This document shows, piece by piece, positions 8,168-16,228 of a stretch of DNA of 38,320 nucleotides. This DNA comes from Synergistaceae bacterium (GTDB taxonomy: Bacteria > Synergistota > Synergistia > Synergistales > Aminobacteriaceae), in assembly GCA_017448795.1 (NCBI GenBank), contig JAFSKV010000086.1, positions 1 through 38,320 of the forward strand, read 5' to 3'. The position numbers were made by a program, and so were the translations under genes. The notes under the pieces are model-generated. The model was not told the origin of the DNA, searched no databases, and saw nothing but the letters and a program-made list of their open reading frames with translations. Every line of letters starts with the position of its first letter. Position 1 is the stretch's first letter.

Positions 8168-8599
8168 TTATATCTCCAGTGTTACGGGATTCTGCGCCGC
8201 GTGGGGATGCTCTGCTCCTGCGTAGACTTTCAGCTTGCTCTCATACTTCAGCCTGTTGCGGGGGAGCATTCCCTTCACGACGTGGCGGAATAACTCTGCC
8301 GGCTTGGACTTCACGAGGTCTCCCCATGTCCGCGACTTGTAGCCGCCCGGATGCCCGGAATGATAGTGCCATGTCGACTGGGAAGCCTTGCTGCCTGTCA
8401 GCTTCACTTTCGCCGCGTTGATGACGATTACGTAGTCGCCTGTGTCAACGTGGGGGGTATATGTGGGCTTGTTCTTGCCCGTCAGTATGCGCGAGATTAC
8501 CGCCGCAAGCCGTCCGATTGACCTGTCAGCCGCGTCTATTACGTACCATTTCCTGTCTACCTCGCCCGGTTTGGCAAGGTATGAACTGCTGCCTGTCAT
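8168..8599 (-). CDS. rplM: 50S ribosomal protein L13
   Basis: 143 residues, the normal length for L13. It has the signature [22 protein letters not shown] near the N-terminus, then [23 protein letters not shown] and, near the C-terminus, [11 protein letters not shown]. It is first in the rplM-rpsI operon. A TTGAAA-N18-TAAAAT promoter lies across the end of the preceding gene. The upstream leader is about 60 nt; I see no clear regulatory structure in it, though L13 autoregulation is known in other bacteria. Confidence 0.98.
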   Translation of the reverse strand: MTGSSSYLAKPGEVDRKWYVIDAADRSIGRLAAVISRILTGKNKPTYTPHVDTGDYVIVINAAKVKLTGSKASQSTWHYHSGHPGGYKSRTWGDLVKSKPAELFRHVVKGMLPRNRLKYESKLKVYAGAEHPHAAQNPVTLEI

Positions 8600-8661
8600 G
8601 TTGTGATTGTTCCTTCCTGAAAGATTCTTTTTGCGAACGGGGGCTTTGTCCGCATACCGGG

Positions 8662-9690
8662 CTATTTTACCGCAACAAGCCGCCTGTTTTCAAGGATGCC
8701 CGGAAGCCTGCCTCTTTTTGCCACGTCAACACCGTCAACAACTTTCAGATCCATCGTCATGTCCATTGGGACGGCATGAGCGATGTAGCTACCAACGCCG
8801 AAAATGTCAGCCCCCGCCTCAGCAAGCAGCTTGATTCTCTCCGGGTTGAGGCCGCCTGACACCACGATTTTGACTTTGGGAAAACCCTCGTGATTGAGAC
8901 GGTAGCGCATCTCCTGCACCAATGCCGCGGTGACTCCGCCCCTCTCGCCGGGAGTGTCCAGCCTGACAGCTCCAAGCCTGTCTCCCATGGCCCGCGCAAG
9001 CCTCAAAGCCTCCTCGCACTCGTCATGATACGTGTCGACAAGGAACGTCCGCCCAACTTCCGGGGGCATGACAGCGTCGTAAGCCTCAGCTAGCTTCAGT
9101 GTGTCGCCCATGATGAGGACTGCCGCGTGAGGGACTGTGCCTGACGGTTCACGGCCTGCCAGTTTCGCGCCTAGAATGCAGCTTGCCGCCGAGCATCCTC
9201 CGAACTTCACGGCCACTGACTCCATTACGGGGGCGATTGCCGGGTGAAGATGCCTCGCGCCGAAGACGAGGACGGGCTTGCCTCCTGCCGCCTCCACGCA
9301 TTCACGCGCCGCGGTTGCCCAGGCGCACGAGCTGGACAGGATGCCGAGAAGGTTGGTCTCGTGGTAGCCGAACGCTCCGTAAGGCCCGGTGATTCTCATG
9401 ACGACTTCCTTCGGTGAGAAGTACTCGCCTTCCGGGAGGGCTTCGATTTTGACGGGGGCATCGCTGAGGAGCTCCAGGACTTCATCGAGTCCCGCGAACA
9501 TCCCGGTTGTGCGCGTGAAGATTTCGGCTGTTACGGGGGTGTCGAGCCTGCCTACTGAGCGTAGAACGTCGCGTGTGTTGATGAAGTAAATATCAGTTGT
9601 CGCGCCGGACTTGATCTCGTCATTGTTCGCGCTGTGCATGCGTCTGGTGCTGGCCTTCAGGGCTGTTGCGTCTCTGAGGGAATCTATCAC
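8662..9690 (-). CDS. pncB: nicotinate phosphoribosyltransferase, short form
   Basis: 342 residues, GTG start after AAAGGAG. It converts nicotinate and PRPP to nicotinate mononucleotide in NAD salvage. Recognisable elements are the N-terminal [12 protein letters not shown], an [22 protein letters not shown] segment, [23 protein letters not shown] (substrate-binding region), [28 protein letters not shown], and [29 protein letters not shown] (phosphate-binding end of the barrel). It belongs to the compact class found in archaea, Thermotogae and some anaerobes, shorter than the roughly 400-residue enterobacterial PncB. It lies 21 nt downstream of secG and probably shares its transcript; the rplM promoter starts inside its final codons. 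Confidence 0.85.
   Translation of the reverse strand: MIDSLRDATALKASTRRMHSANNDEIKSGATTDIYFINTRDVLRSVGRLDTPVTAEIFTRTTGMFAGLDEVLELLSDAPVKIEALPEGEYFSPKEVVMRITGPYGAFGYHETNLLGILSSSCAWATAARECVEAAGGKPVLVFGARHLHPAIAPVMESVAVKFGGCSAASCILGAKLAGREPSGTVPHAAVLIMGDTLKLAEAYDAVMPPEVGRTFLVDTYHDECEEALRLARAMGDRLGAVRLDTPGERGGVTAALVQEMRYRLNHEGFPKVKIVVSGGLNPERIKLLAEAGADIFGVGSYIAHAVPMDMTMDLKVVDGVDVAKRGRLPGILENRRLVAVK
8664..8693 (-). promoter_or_regulatory. sigma-A-type promoter for rplM-rpsI
   Basis: On the minus strand, TTGAAA (8688-8693) is spaced 18 nt from TAAAAT (8664-8669). The -10 overlaps the last codons and TAG stop of the preceding phosphoribosyltransferase gene. The predicted start lies about 55 nt upstream of rplM, giving the ribosomal operon its own promoter independent of secG. 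Confidence 0.65.
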
Positions 9691-9711
9691 TGTTGGTTTC
9701 TCCTTTGCGTG

Positions 9712-9933
9712 TTAATTCAGGAAGACGATGAAGAATGACGTTACCATGAAAACGACCGCGAGGATGATTGTGAGCTTGGTGAGGCTGGTGAATCTCTGCC
9801 ACTGTCCTGTGTCCGCCTGAGTCCCGCCTCCGAATACGCCGCTGAATCCGCCCTGCTTCCTCTGCTGGATTAAGACTGCGAAAATCATCATGACTGACAC
9901 GACGATATGAATCACTGCTAGTATTGCACGCAT
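9712..9933 (-). CDS. secG: protein translocase subunit SecG
   Basis: 73 residues with two membrane helices (about 3-22 and 52-72), separated by a Gln/Gly/Phe-rich loop typical of SecG: LIQQRKQGGFSGVFGGG. It is the small accessory subunit of the SecYEG channel in the inner membrane. The start ATG follows AGGAGG. It is first in its transcript, with a promoter at 9983-10010, and precedes nicotinate phosphoribosyltransferase. Confidence 0.95.
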   Translation of the reverse strand: MRAILAVIHIVVSVMMIFAVLIQQRKQGGFSGVFGGGTQADTGQWQRFTSLTKLTIILAVVFMVTSFFIVFLN

Positions 9934-9982
9934 GAAAATTTGCTCCTCCTGATAATATTACTGGGGTTGAAACGCGATAAAG

Positions 9983-10010
9983 TATATAACAACGCGGGCT
10001 TAACTGGCAA
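9983..10010 (-). promoter_or_regulatory. promoter for secG
   Basis: On the minus strand TTGCCA (10005-10010) is spaced 16 nt from TATATA (9983-9988), with TG one base before the -10. The expected start is about 40 nt upstream of the secG ATG. Confidence 0.6.
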
Positions 10011-10026
10011 ACTATGAGGGGATAAT

Positions 10027-10903
10027 TCACGCTTCCTTCACGAACGGGCGGAACATGCTCATTGCGGCTTTGAGAATGAGCTTCACGGCACTTAGCTTGT
10101 AGCCGATCTCACGCGAGGCAATGAGAGTCTTAAATGTCCTAGCTAACTCCCCTGAGATTTCGTGCCTGTACTGGATTATGTTCACATGTCCCAGAACTGC
10201 AAGCAGACGGCCGTACGGGGCTTTCCTCGTGTAATGGTAGAGTTCATCGTTCATGCCTAATTTCTGAAGGATGGCGCATCTTTCGCGGCTGATAGTTAGC
10301 ATTTCGCGGAAGGTTCGTAGCGTGTTAGCGGGGATTCGGCGGGCTTGGTCAATGAGGCTACCCCTGCGTTTGACGTAGATATAGAGTTTCTCCGTTGTCA
10401 GCGCAATTTTCCCGCATGAGCTGAGTATCTTGCCTGAAATTTCTTCGTCCTCATGAAGGAAGTCCTCGCGAAGTCTGAGAGTCTTGAAGATTTCGGCCTT
10501 ATATAGCTTGTTCCAGAGTAGCAAGTAGTGCCAAGAGTCATTGATTATGAAATCCCTGAGAGCTTCTTTGCCGGTGATCACCCCTGGTGTAGTTACGTGG
10601 CTTCCTTCGTGTATTTCGCATTGCGGTGTCGAGGGCTGTGTTTCTGGCGGCTGAAGCTCCTCTGTTTTCTGTGTGGATGACACGGACTCTGCTGTCTTTG
10701 CGGGCGAAATCATCACACATGGCCGGGCTGCTGTCTGTTGAGCCGTCATCTGTCAGGATCAATTCAATGTTTGGGTATGTCTGTGAAAGTATGCTATCGA
10801 CACAGCGGGCAAGGTATTTCTCTGTGTTGTAGACCGGGACTAGTACACTGATGAGAGGGCATGAATCACGCTAAGGGCTAGCTATAGCAATTTTATCCGT
10901 CAT
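10027..10903 (-). pseudogene. family 2 glycosyltransferase pseudogene (nonsense, deletion, frameshift)
   Basis: The gene would begin at ATG 10903 after AAGGAG and read MTDKIAIASP, then TAG where the intact paralogue at 11136-12173 has Gln (SPQRDS against SP-stop-RDS). The frame continues as a good GT2 N-terminus (VPVYNTEKYLA, DDGSTDSS, VRVIHTENRGASAARN, LDTA). It then loses about 40 codons covering the catalytic DSDD segment and shifts frame, resuming at GVITGKEAL to the normal C-terminus (MFRPFVKEA). At least three independent lesions show that it is dead. Two overlapping open frames (10538-10762 and 10027-10749) are its pieces. The N-terminal half is nearly identical at DNA level to the paralogue, so this is a tandem duplication flanking tRNA-Gly. 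Confidence 0.85.
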
Positions 10904-10960
10904 CGTCAATATCTCCTTCTGCTTATGGATATGCCTGCCATTTTACCACAATGAAGGCAC

Positions 10961-10990
10961 AAAAAAAGACTCCGTGAACATCACAGAGCC
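10961..10990 (-). terminator. intrinsic terminator after tRNA-Gly
   Basis: On the minus strand a 9-bp stem GGCTCTGTG / CACGGAGTC (two G-U pairs) with a 5-nt loop is followed by TTTTTTT. It lies 20 nt downstream of the tRNA-Gly 3' end. Confidence 0.85.
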
Positions 10991-11009
10991 TCCGTTGATT
11001 TCGTGATTA

Positions 11010-11084
11010 TGGAGCGGATGACGGGATTCGAACCCGCAACATTCAGCTTGGGAAGCTGACGCTCTACCGTTGAACTACATCCGC
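11010..11084 (-). tRNA. tRNA-Gly (CCC)
   Basis: The minus strand folds with acceptor GCGGATG/CATCCGC, a D-arm containing GTTCAACGGTAGAGC, and anticodon stem TCAGC/GCTGA around loop TTCCCAA, giving anticodon CCC. The T-arm is GCGGG-TTCGAAT-CCCGT. The discriminator U is usual for tRNA-Gly and CCA is encoded. It has its own promoter (11102-11130) and terminator (10961-10990) and sits between an intact glycosyltransferase gene and its decayed copy. Confidence 0.95.
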
Positions 11085-11101
11085 AAGGATTGACGCGTGA
11101 A

Positions 11102-11130
11102 ATTGTAGCGCATTCCCACATTTTCCGCAA
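11102..11130 (-). promoter_or_regulatory. promoter for tRNA-Gly
   Basis: On the minus strand TTGCGG (11125-11130) is spaced 17 nt from TACAAT (11102-11107), ending about 18 nt before the tRNA 5' end. Spacing and both hexamers are good. Confidence 0.75.
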
Positions 11131-11135
11131 GCAGG

Positions 11136-12173
11136 TTATTTCTTGAACGGGCGGAAAAGACTCCTCATCCACAGAGCAAACAGCTTAACCCCGCGCTTCC
11201 TCAGCTGTGAATGCCCCGATGTCAGCAGCCTCAACGCAAGCCTGAGCGGTGAATACCCCGTGATGTCCCGGATTTCCTTCCTGTATTGCAGGCAGTTCAG
11301 CTTCTGTAACATGAGTGCCATAACCCCGTATGCGCTGCTCCTGAGATGCGAGAACTCCGCAAGATCATTCATCCCCCTGCTTCTTAGGTACTCCTCGCGG
11401 TCTCTGAAGGCTTCCGACTGGTCGGCAAAATGCTTCATGTGAACAGCGGCATCAAAAGAATCCCGGCCTATGCGCCCCATAACGCTGTCTTGAACTGAGC
11501 GGTGAACATACAGTTTTTCCTGAGTGATGACGATTTTTCCGCAGCTACCTGACAGCCTGTGCATTCTTGCCGTGTCATCGTGCCTGTTGCCAGGAGGAAA
11601 CCGCACCCCCCTGAAAAGCTCAGACCTGTACAGCTTGTTCCACAGGTATATATATTCCACAGACCAGCCCGGCATTACCAGCCTGTAAAGCGACTCTTCC
11701 CCCGTGATGACTTCTGGCTTCCTGCAGTCCCCGGCATTCCCGCCGACGTTCCCGGAGCCGTCATCAAGCACGTAGCCGCACATGGCCATATCCGCGCCGT
11801 TCTCACTCATGAGGGCGTAAAGCCTCGCGTACATTTCCGGCATGATGCAGTCGTCGCTGTCAACAGTCGCAACCAGCTCACCGTTAGCCGCGTCGAGCCC
11901 CGCGTTCCTCGCAAGGCCTGCCCCGCCGTTCTCTTTGTGGATGACTCGTACCCTCGAATCTTTCCGGGCGAAATCATCACACATGGCCGGGCTTGAGTCT
12001 GTCGAGCCGTCGTCCACAAGTATCAATTCCAAGTTGGCGTAAGTCTGTGTGAGTATGCTGTTCACGCACTGGGCAAGGTATTTCTCTGTGTTGTAGACCG
12101 GGACTATTACGCTTATGAGAGGACACGAATCACGCTGAGGGCTGATCATGGCAGAATTATCCGGCTGTGTCAA
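11136..12173 (-). CDS. family 2 glycosyltransferase (GT-A fold)
   Basis: 345 residues. The N-terminal GT-A domain has VIVPVYNTEKYLAQC at about 23-36, DDGSTDSS with the nucleotide-binding Asp pair at 54-55, and the metal-binding DSDD at 105-108. The C-terminal 130 residues are helical and end in basic MRSLFRPFKK. Such enzymes transfer a sugar from a nucleotide donor to lipid-linked glycans or surface polysaccharide at the cytoplasmic face of the membrane; donor and acceptor cannot be read here. The start is TTG 12173, chosen because it aligns with the ATG of the decayed paralogue (MT followed some residues later by the common SPQRDS). An AAAGGA lies about 14 nt upstream, rather far. There is no glycan cluster around it, so it is an isolated gene. 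Confidence 0.85.
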   Translation of the reverse strand: MTQPDNSAMISPQRDSCPLISVIVPVYNTEKYLAQCVNSILTQTYANLELILVDDGSTDSSPAMCDDFARKDSRVRVIHKENGGAGLARNAGLDAANGELVATVDSDDCIMPEMYARLYALMSENGADMAMCGYVLDDGSGNVGGNAGDCRKPEVITGEESLYRLVMPGWSVEYIYLWNKLYRSELFRGVRFPPGNRHDDTARMHRLSGSCGKIVITQEKLYVHRSVQDSVMGRIGRDSFDAAVHMKHFADQSEAFRDREEYLRSRGMNDLAEFSHLRSSAYGVMALMLQKLNCLQYRKEIRDITGYSPLRLALRLLTSGHSQLRKRGVKLFALWMRSLFRPFKK

Positions 12174-12261
12174 GGCTTCATGTCATCCTTTCCTGTTGTG
12201 ATGAACGGGATTATACCACGCCCCGCCCGCATGTATTCACACGGACAGGGCAGAGTCCTTC

Positions 12262-13560
12262 CTACAGGCACGAGTCTACATCGACGCTGTCAATCATCAC
12301 ATTCAGAATCTCCCGGTCAGTCTCCTTCATGCCTATCTTGCCTATGTAGCCCATATTCTTTATCGTCAGCTCTACATCATCCTCAACAAAGCCCTCGCCC
12401 CCGCGGAACTGGTCATCGTTCATGCTCATATGGTGCGCAAGAATAGCCGCGTGGACAGAAGATGCAATTTTCGCCGCACAGCTGGGCTTAGCTCCGTCGC
12501 AGACAATACCGCCGACATTGGCAAGAGTGTTCGTGATTGTACGTGAAATGCTCGCGTAATCTCCCCCGGCCATGTACGTTATCCCGGCACCTGCTCCTGA
12601 AGCCGCGCTCACTGCACCGCAGAACGCAGACAATGACCCGATATAGTGCTTGATGTATATAGATACAAGGTTGCTGACGGCCAGGGCACGGAACATTTTT
12701 CCCCGCGAAATCCGCCACCTTTCAGCGTATTCAACAACAGGAAGCGTTACGGTGATGCCTTGGTTGCCGCTGCCTGAGTTGATGATTACCGGCAGGGGGC
12801 ATCCGCTCATTCTCGCATCACTCCCGGCCGCCGCCCTGGCACATGCGCAGGTTCTCACGTCGTCGCCCCAAGTCTCTATCATGGTCTTGCCGACACACGC
12901 GCCCCATTTGTTGTCTAGGCCTTCCTGTGAGATCCTCACGTTGCACTCAACCTGACGCGCGAAAATCTCCTCAACGTCCGCGAGCTTCAAGCTGTCAGCG
13001 AAATCTATGATCCCCCGCAGAGTCATCATGCTCTTGTCTGCTGACGACGCTTCAGGGGCCGACTCCTTGGGCGCGTTCTCGTGGATTGTCTCATTGTCCC
13101 GCCTGATCAGGGTTATGTTAGTGTGGTAGTTCTCGATTCTGACGGCTGATGTGTGAGAAGCTCCTTCCGCCTCAACCTCGATGTAGAGATTCGGGACATT
13201 CTCAGCGAGTGAGACAGAGCAGAAATTTTCCCCCGCAAGTTTCCGGGTCTTTTCCCGCGCCTCGTTCGTAACCCCCGCAATCACCTCAAGCTCACGTGAT
13301 GAATCTCCGCCTACAGCTCCCAGAATCGCCGCGGCCTCGATGCCTTTCAGACCGCCCGAATTTGGGACTATCACACCCTTCACGTTCTTGATGATGTTTC
13401 CTGAGCATGAGACTCTTAGGTGTTCTGCCTTTTCGCCTAACACTTCACGCGCTTTTGCCGCCGCGTAAGCTATTGCGATTGGCTCTGTGCATCCCATAGC
13501 AGGCACTAATTCTTCGCGCAGGATTGCAATGTAGCTGCCGTAATGGCTGCTTGAAATCAT
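12262..13560 (-). CDS. cyuA: L-cysteine desulfidase, UPF0597/serine dehydratase alpha-like
   Basis: The open frame extends upstream to 13737, but the true start is ATG 13558-13560, 7 nt after GGAGG, giving 432 residues. The family breaks L-cysteine down to pyruvate, ammonia and sulfide (CyuA/YhaM, archaeal CdsB) and uses an oxygen-sensitive [4Fe-4S] cluster. Visible family marks are VPAMGCTEPIAIAYAAA near residue 20, NSGSGNQGITVTLPV in the middle and GIVCDGAKPSCAAKIASS near the C-terminus, supplying conserved cysteines. A role in cysteine catabolism suits an amino-acid-fermenting anaerobe. It follows the GGDEF gene by 56 nt on the same strand but has its own TATAAT. Confidence 0.85.
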   Translation of the reverse strand: MISSSHYGSYIAILREELVPAMGCTEPIAIAYAAAKAREVLGEKAEHLRVSCSGNIIKNVKGVIVPNSGGLKGIEAAAILGAVGGDSSRELEVIAGVTNEAREKTRKLAGENFCSVSLAENVPNLYIEVEAEGASHTSAVRIENYHTNITLIRRDNETIHENAPKESAPEASSADKSMMTLRGIIDFADSLKLADVEEIFARQVECNVRISQEGLDNKWGACVGKTMIETWGDDVRTCACARAAAGSDARMSGCPLPVIINSGSGNQGITVTLPVVEYAERWRISRGKMFRALAVSNLVSIYIKHYIGSLSAFCGAVSAASGAGAGITYMAGGDYASISRTITNTLANVGGIVCDGAKPSCAAKIASSVHAAILAHHMSMNDDQFRGGEGFVEDDVELTIKNMGYIGKIGMKETDREILNVMIDSVDVDSCL

Positions 13561-13596
13561 GTTATCTCCTCCGTTGCTTTCAATGTGGACGGCATG

Positions 13597-13602
13597 ATTA
13601 TA
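13597..13602 (-). promoter_or_regulatory. -10 element upstream of cysteine desulfidase gene
   Basis: A perfect TATAAT on the minus strand lies 37 nt before the start codon. The matching -35 position holds a poor hexamer and there is no TGn extension. Confidence 0.45.
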
Positions 13603-13615
13603 GTACTTGGATTTA

Positions 13616-14848
13616 TCACACACGCCCCTGCTCCCTGCCTCCGAGCCTGAGGCCGACCTGCTCCTTGCTGTCGTAAAGACTCCTTTCCGCCTCGTCAATA
13701 AGCCCGGAAATTGTCTCTGTCTTGCTGTAACTCTCATATTTCGCCCATCCTATTGAGACTCTCAGATGGAACGGAAGGCTTGCAGACATGGCCGCGTTGC
13801 TCACGTAGTTGCGTATATGCTCGGTGAAAAGCTCCCTCTCCTCCTCGTCCGCAACATCAGCGGAAAGTATGAACTCATCCCCGTAATACCTGAAGATGTG
13901 GCACTTATGCTCCTCCTTGCTGAACTTTCTCAGAGCTTCAGCCACGAGAACCAGTACCTTGTCGCCCTCAGTCCTGCCGTAAGTCCCGTTGATACGCCCC
14001 AATGAGTCGACATCAACCGCGAAAACATGAAGCGTTTCCGGGTCTCCCTTCCTGAAACGTTCTGAAAGTTTCTGCATGAGAGCGTTCTTGTTGGGAATCT
14101 TTGTGAGCGGGTCAACTGATACCAGGCTGTCAGCATATGAGATTGACACGAATATATCAGAGATCACGATTATGTAGCACATGAAGGGAATCCGCCAGTT
14201 GAGATCCTGAAGAGGCCCGCATATCATGAAGAAAGCCGGGTATGTGGCCATGACCGGGACAGTGTCGCGCTCGTAGCGTGTCATCCTGCTTCTGCGCCTG
14301 ACCGAGAGTATCACAGCCGCTACAGGGTAAGCGAAGTTCACAGCCATCATAAAGGGGTAAAGAATCCCCCGCGTGTACGTCCTGAGAGCAAAATCCATGA
14401 AGAGCCCGGGAAAGAACCCCGACACAGCAAGAAGCACAATGTTCAGCACAAAGGGAAGTGCCGTAAGAATCCTGACGCGCTTCGACTTCATGAGGGCTGA
14501 GTTCTGGTAAAGCTCCATGTACATGAAGACAAGCCAGCACATAGCCCCGAACAGCCCGAAAATTACAGCGGCGGCAGCGTATCTTGTGGCGTAATTCTTG
14601 GGGATTACCGCTATGTCAACAAGGACTCTTACCACTCCAACGACGCAGTAGAGTATCTGGACGACCAATAACCTGCTCCAGACTATGCGGGCTTCTGTCT
14701 GATCTGATGAGCTTTGCTGGCGGAAAAGTAGAATGACAACGACAATCGCGCAGACTATATGAGCCTCGATCTTGAAGAAAGCATAGCCCGCGTTTGAGAA
14801 TACGGCGGCAGTATCATCAAGCACAGCCCACAGTGAGGATGACGACAT
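13616..14848 (-). CDS. membrane protein with C-terminal GGDEF domain (active-site variant YGDEF)
   Basis: 410 residues. Residues 25-240 hold about seven hydrophobic helices, a membrane sensor without periplasmic loop domain. A GGDEF domain follows: DPLTKIPNKNAL at 246-257 (usual DxLTxLxNR), VDVDSLGRINGTYGRTEGD at about 278-296 and RYYGDEF at 320-326. The signature is therefore YGDEF instead of GGDEF/GGEEF, and the usual His of the xxGHxxGD motif is Arg (YGRTEGD). In active diguanylate cyclases these positions contact GTP. The protein may be a weak cyclase, a c-di-GMP or GTP sensor, or inactive. There is no RxxD I-site in front of the signature. The start ATG follows GAAGG at 8 nt. No EAL or PilZ gene is adjacent. 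Confidence 0.85.
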   Translation of the reverse strand: MSSSSLWAVLDDTAAVFSNAGYAFFKIEAHIVCAIVVVILLFRQQSSSDQTEARIVWSRLLVVQILYCVVGVVRVLVDIAVIPKNYATRYAAAAVIFGLFGAMCWLVFMYMELYQNSALMKSKRVRILTALPFVLNIVLLAVSGFFPGLFMDFALRTYTRGILYPFMMAVNFAYPVAAVILSVRRRSRMTRYERDTVPVMATYPAFFMICGPLQDLNWRIPFMCYIIVISDIFVSISYADSLVSVDPLTKIPNKNALMQKLSERFRKGDPETLHVFAVDVDSLGRINGTYGRTEGDKVLVLVAEALRKFSKEEHKCHIFRYYGDEFILSADVADEEERELFTEHIRNYVSNAAMSASLPFHLRVSIGWAKYESYSKTETISGLIDEAERSLYDSKEQVGLRLGGREQGRV

Positions 14849-14946
14849 CTTATGTACCTTCTTTCAGTATGGAGATGAGGAAATTATATCTCACGCTGTC
14901 CGCGGCGGATGAAAAGCCTTCTTGCCGCGCGGAAACTTGACAACCC

Positions 14947-14955
14947 TGCCATAAT
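14947..14955 (+). promoter_or_regulatory. candidate promoter for the flavin reductase gene
   Basis: TG-C-CATAAT, an extended -10 type element, lies 37 nt before the start codon. A perfect TTGACA occurs at 14937-14942, but only 7 nt before this -10 (11 nt before the overlapping TATAAC), so it cannot be its normal -35. The real -10 could be the overlapping TATAAC. Confidence 0.4.
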
Positions 14956-14991
14956 ATAACCATCACAATCACAAAGGAGGCAACCACCACA

Positions 14992-15564
14992 ATGCTCAAA
15001 GATTTAGGCTCACTCCCTGCTGTGTTCCCTATGCCCGTTCTTATGGTCGCGACTTACAGCGAAGACGGCACGGTCAACGTCATGAATGTAGCATGGGGCG
15101 GAATATGCGGAATGGACAAGATAGCTCTCAACCTCGCCCCTGAGCGCAAGACCCTCAAGAACATACAGGCCCGGAAAGCCTTCACGGTCGCCCTGGCTGA
15201 CGAAGCCCACGTGAAAGAAGCAGACTTTCTCGGCACAGCTTCAGGAAACACCATGCCCGGCAAGTTCGGGCGCACAGGACTTCACGCCGTCAAAAGCAAG
15301 AATGTTGACGCGCCGGTCATCGGGGATTTCCCGGTAACAATGGAGTGCAGGCTTGAGGAAGTGCGCGAATGCTTCGGCGAAATGAGAGTCGTCGGGACGA
15401 TCGTGAATGTTCTTGCTGACGAGAAAGTTCTTGACGAGAAGGGCAAAGTAGACGCATCAAAGCTGAACGCGTTAATGTTCGACCAGTTCAGGAACACGTA
15501 CTACACTGCCGGGAAAGAAATCGCAAAGGCCTGGCGAGTCGGCGCGGAATACATGAAGAAGTAG
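14992..15564 (+). CDS. flavin reductase-like FMN-binding protein (split barrel)
   Basis: 190 residues, ATG start after AAAGGAGG. It matches the flavin reductase/flavoredoxin-like family. The N-terminal PMPVLMVATYSEDGTVNVMNVAWGG provides the strand and loop that hold FMN, with NLAPERKTLKNI and AFTVALADEAHVKEADFLGTASG following. Such proteins bind FMN and reduce flavin or act as small electron carriers in the cytoplasm. It is monocistronic, with a strong terminator 15 nt downstream. Lying upstream of the iscR-nifS-iscU operon, it may serve redox homeostasis, but nothing in the sequence links them. Confidence 0.85.
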   Translation: MLKDLGSLPAVFPMPVLMVATYSEDGTVNVMNVAWGGICGMDKIALNLAPERKTLKNIQARKAFTVALADEAHVKEADFLGTASGNTMPGKFGRTGLHAVKSKNVDAPVIGDFPVTMECRLEEVRECFGEMRVVGTIVNVLADEKVLDEKGKVDASKLNALMFDQFRNTYYTAGKEIAKAWRVGAEYMKK

Positions 15565-15578
15565 CAGGCGAAATTTTG

Positions 15579-15613
15579 TCCCCCTTCAAGAGCAATGAGG
15601 GGGGATTTTTTTT
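15579..15613 (+). terminator. intrinsic terminator after the flavin reductase gene
   Basis: A 9-bp stem TCCCCCTTC / GAGGGGGGA (one G-U) with a 9-nt loop is followed by eight T. It separates the flavin reductase from the iscR operon. Confidence 0.92.
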
Positions 15614-15670
15614 GCCCGCAAACACCCTCCCTGCCTGCCGGTTTTGCGGGGGATACTTGCCCTGTTAATG

Positions 15671-15699
15671 TTGAGAAATTTTGTCGGATATGTTATTCT
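15671..15699 (+). promoter_or_regulatory. sigma-A-type promoter of the iscR-nifS-iscU operon
   Basis: TTGAGA (15671-15676) is spaced exactly 17 nt from TATTCT (15694-15699), giving a transcription start about 35 nt before the iscR TTG. In other bacteria Rrf2 regulators bind over or next to such promoters to control their own operon. I see no decisive operator palindrome here. Confidence 0.7.
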
Positions 15700-15739
15700 T
15701 TGCGCCGTCAAATTTGGTCAGAAGGGAGAAAATTTTTCG

Positions 15740-16222
15740 TTGAGGCTTTCGACAACAGCCCGCTACAGCCTGAGGGCATTATCGGATTTATCTTCGCGGG
15801 CGGACAATGACCCTGTCTCAGTCAGCGACATAGCATCACGCCAGGACATCCCGGTAACGTACCTAGAGCAGATTTTTGGGAAGCTCCGCCGCGGGGGAAT
15901 ACTCGCCAGCATCCGGGGATCTCAGGGAGGCTACATTCTCGCCCGCCCGGCAAACGACATCACGGTTGCTGAGATACTTCAGGCTTTGGGCGAACCCGTC
16001 ATCTTCGGCTCGTGCCAGACGGAGAAAGGCTGCGAGAACGCCGTGACATGCCCCACGTTCAGCCTGTGGCGGAAGGTCAAAGGCTCGGTTGACGAGATAC
16101 TAAGGACGACAACGCTGGCGGATATTGTCGGCGAGAAAATTTCACTCATGACACCCGCAAAAACGCCTGACCCCGAACGCGAAGAGGCCAGGCGCAAAGC
16201 AACGGAATCAAAGGGGGAGTAA
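15740..16222 (+). CDS. iscR: Rrf2-family iron-sulfur regulator, IscR-like
   Basis: The frame opens at ATG 15644, but alignment to the family start MRLST(K/T)ARYALRAL places the true start at TTG 15740, after GGGAG at 11 nt, giving 160 residues. The winged helix-turn-helix spans about 1-75, with ITYLEQIFxKLR-type recognition (VTYLEQIFGKLRRGGILASIRGSQGGY). Three cysteines, C92, C98 and C104 (spacing C-x5-C-x5-C), fall at the numbering of the E. coli IscR [2Fe-2S] ligands. The fourth E. coli ligand, His107, is Phe here. It probably senses cluster supply and represses the operon it begins. The next gene, nifS, starts 6 nt after its stop. Confidence 0.85.
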   Translation: MRLSTTARYSLRALSDLSSRADNDPVSVSDIASRQDIPVTYLEQIFGKLRRGGILASIRGSQGGYILARPANDITVAEILQALGEPVIFGSCQTEKGCENAVTCPTFSLWRKVKGSVDEILRTTTLADIVGEKISLMTPAKTPDPEREEARRKATESKGE

Positions 16223-16228
16223 ACCTAA

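Noticed and set aside
10981-11172. 63-residue minus ORF with CGCSSTVERQLPKLNVAGSNPV
   Set aside because: It reads through the tRNA-Gly at 11010-11084 and is not a protein.
11559-11996. 145-residue plus ORF antisense to the glycosyltransferase
   Set aside because: Opposite strand of conserved GT-A motifs; composition typical of an antisense frame.
12262-13737. 491-residue version of cysteine desulfidase
   Set aside because: The extra 59 N-terminal residues read across the promoter and GGDEF gene end; ATG 13560 has the SD and matches the family start.
14937-14942. Perfect TTGACA upstream of the flavin reductase gene as a -35
   Set aside because: No acceptable -10 lies 16-18 nt downstream; the visible TATA-like boxes are too close.
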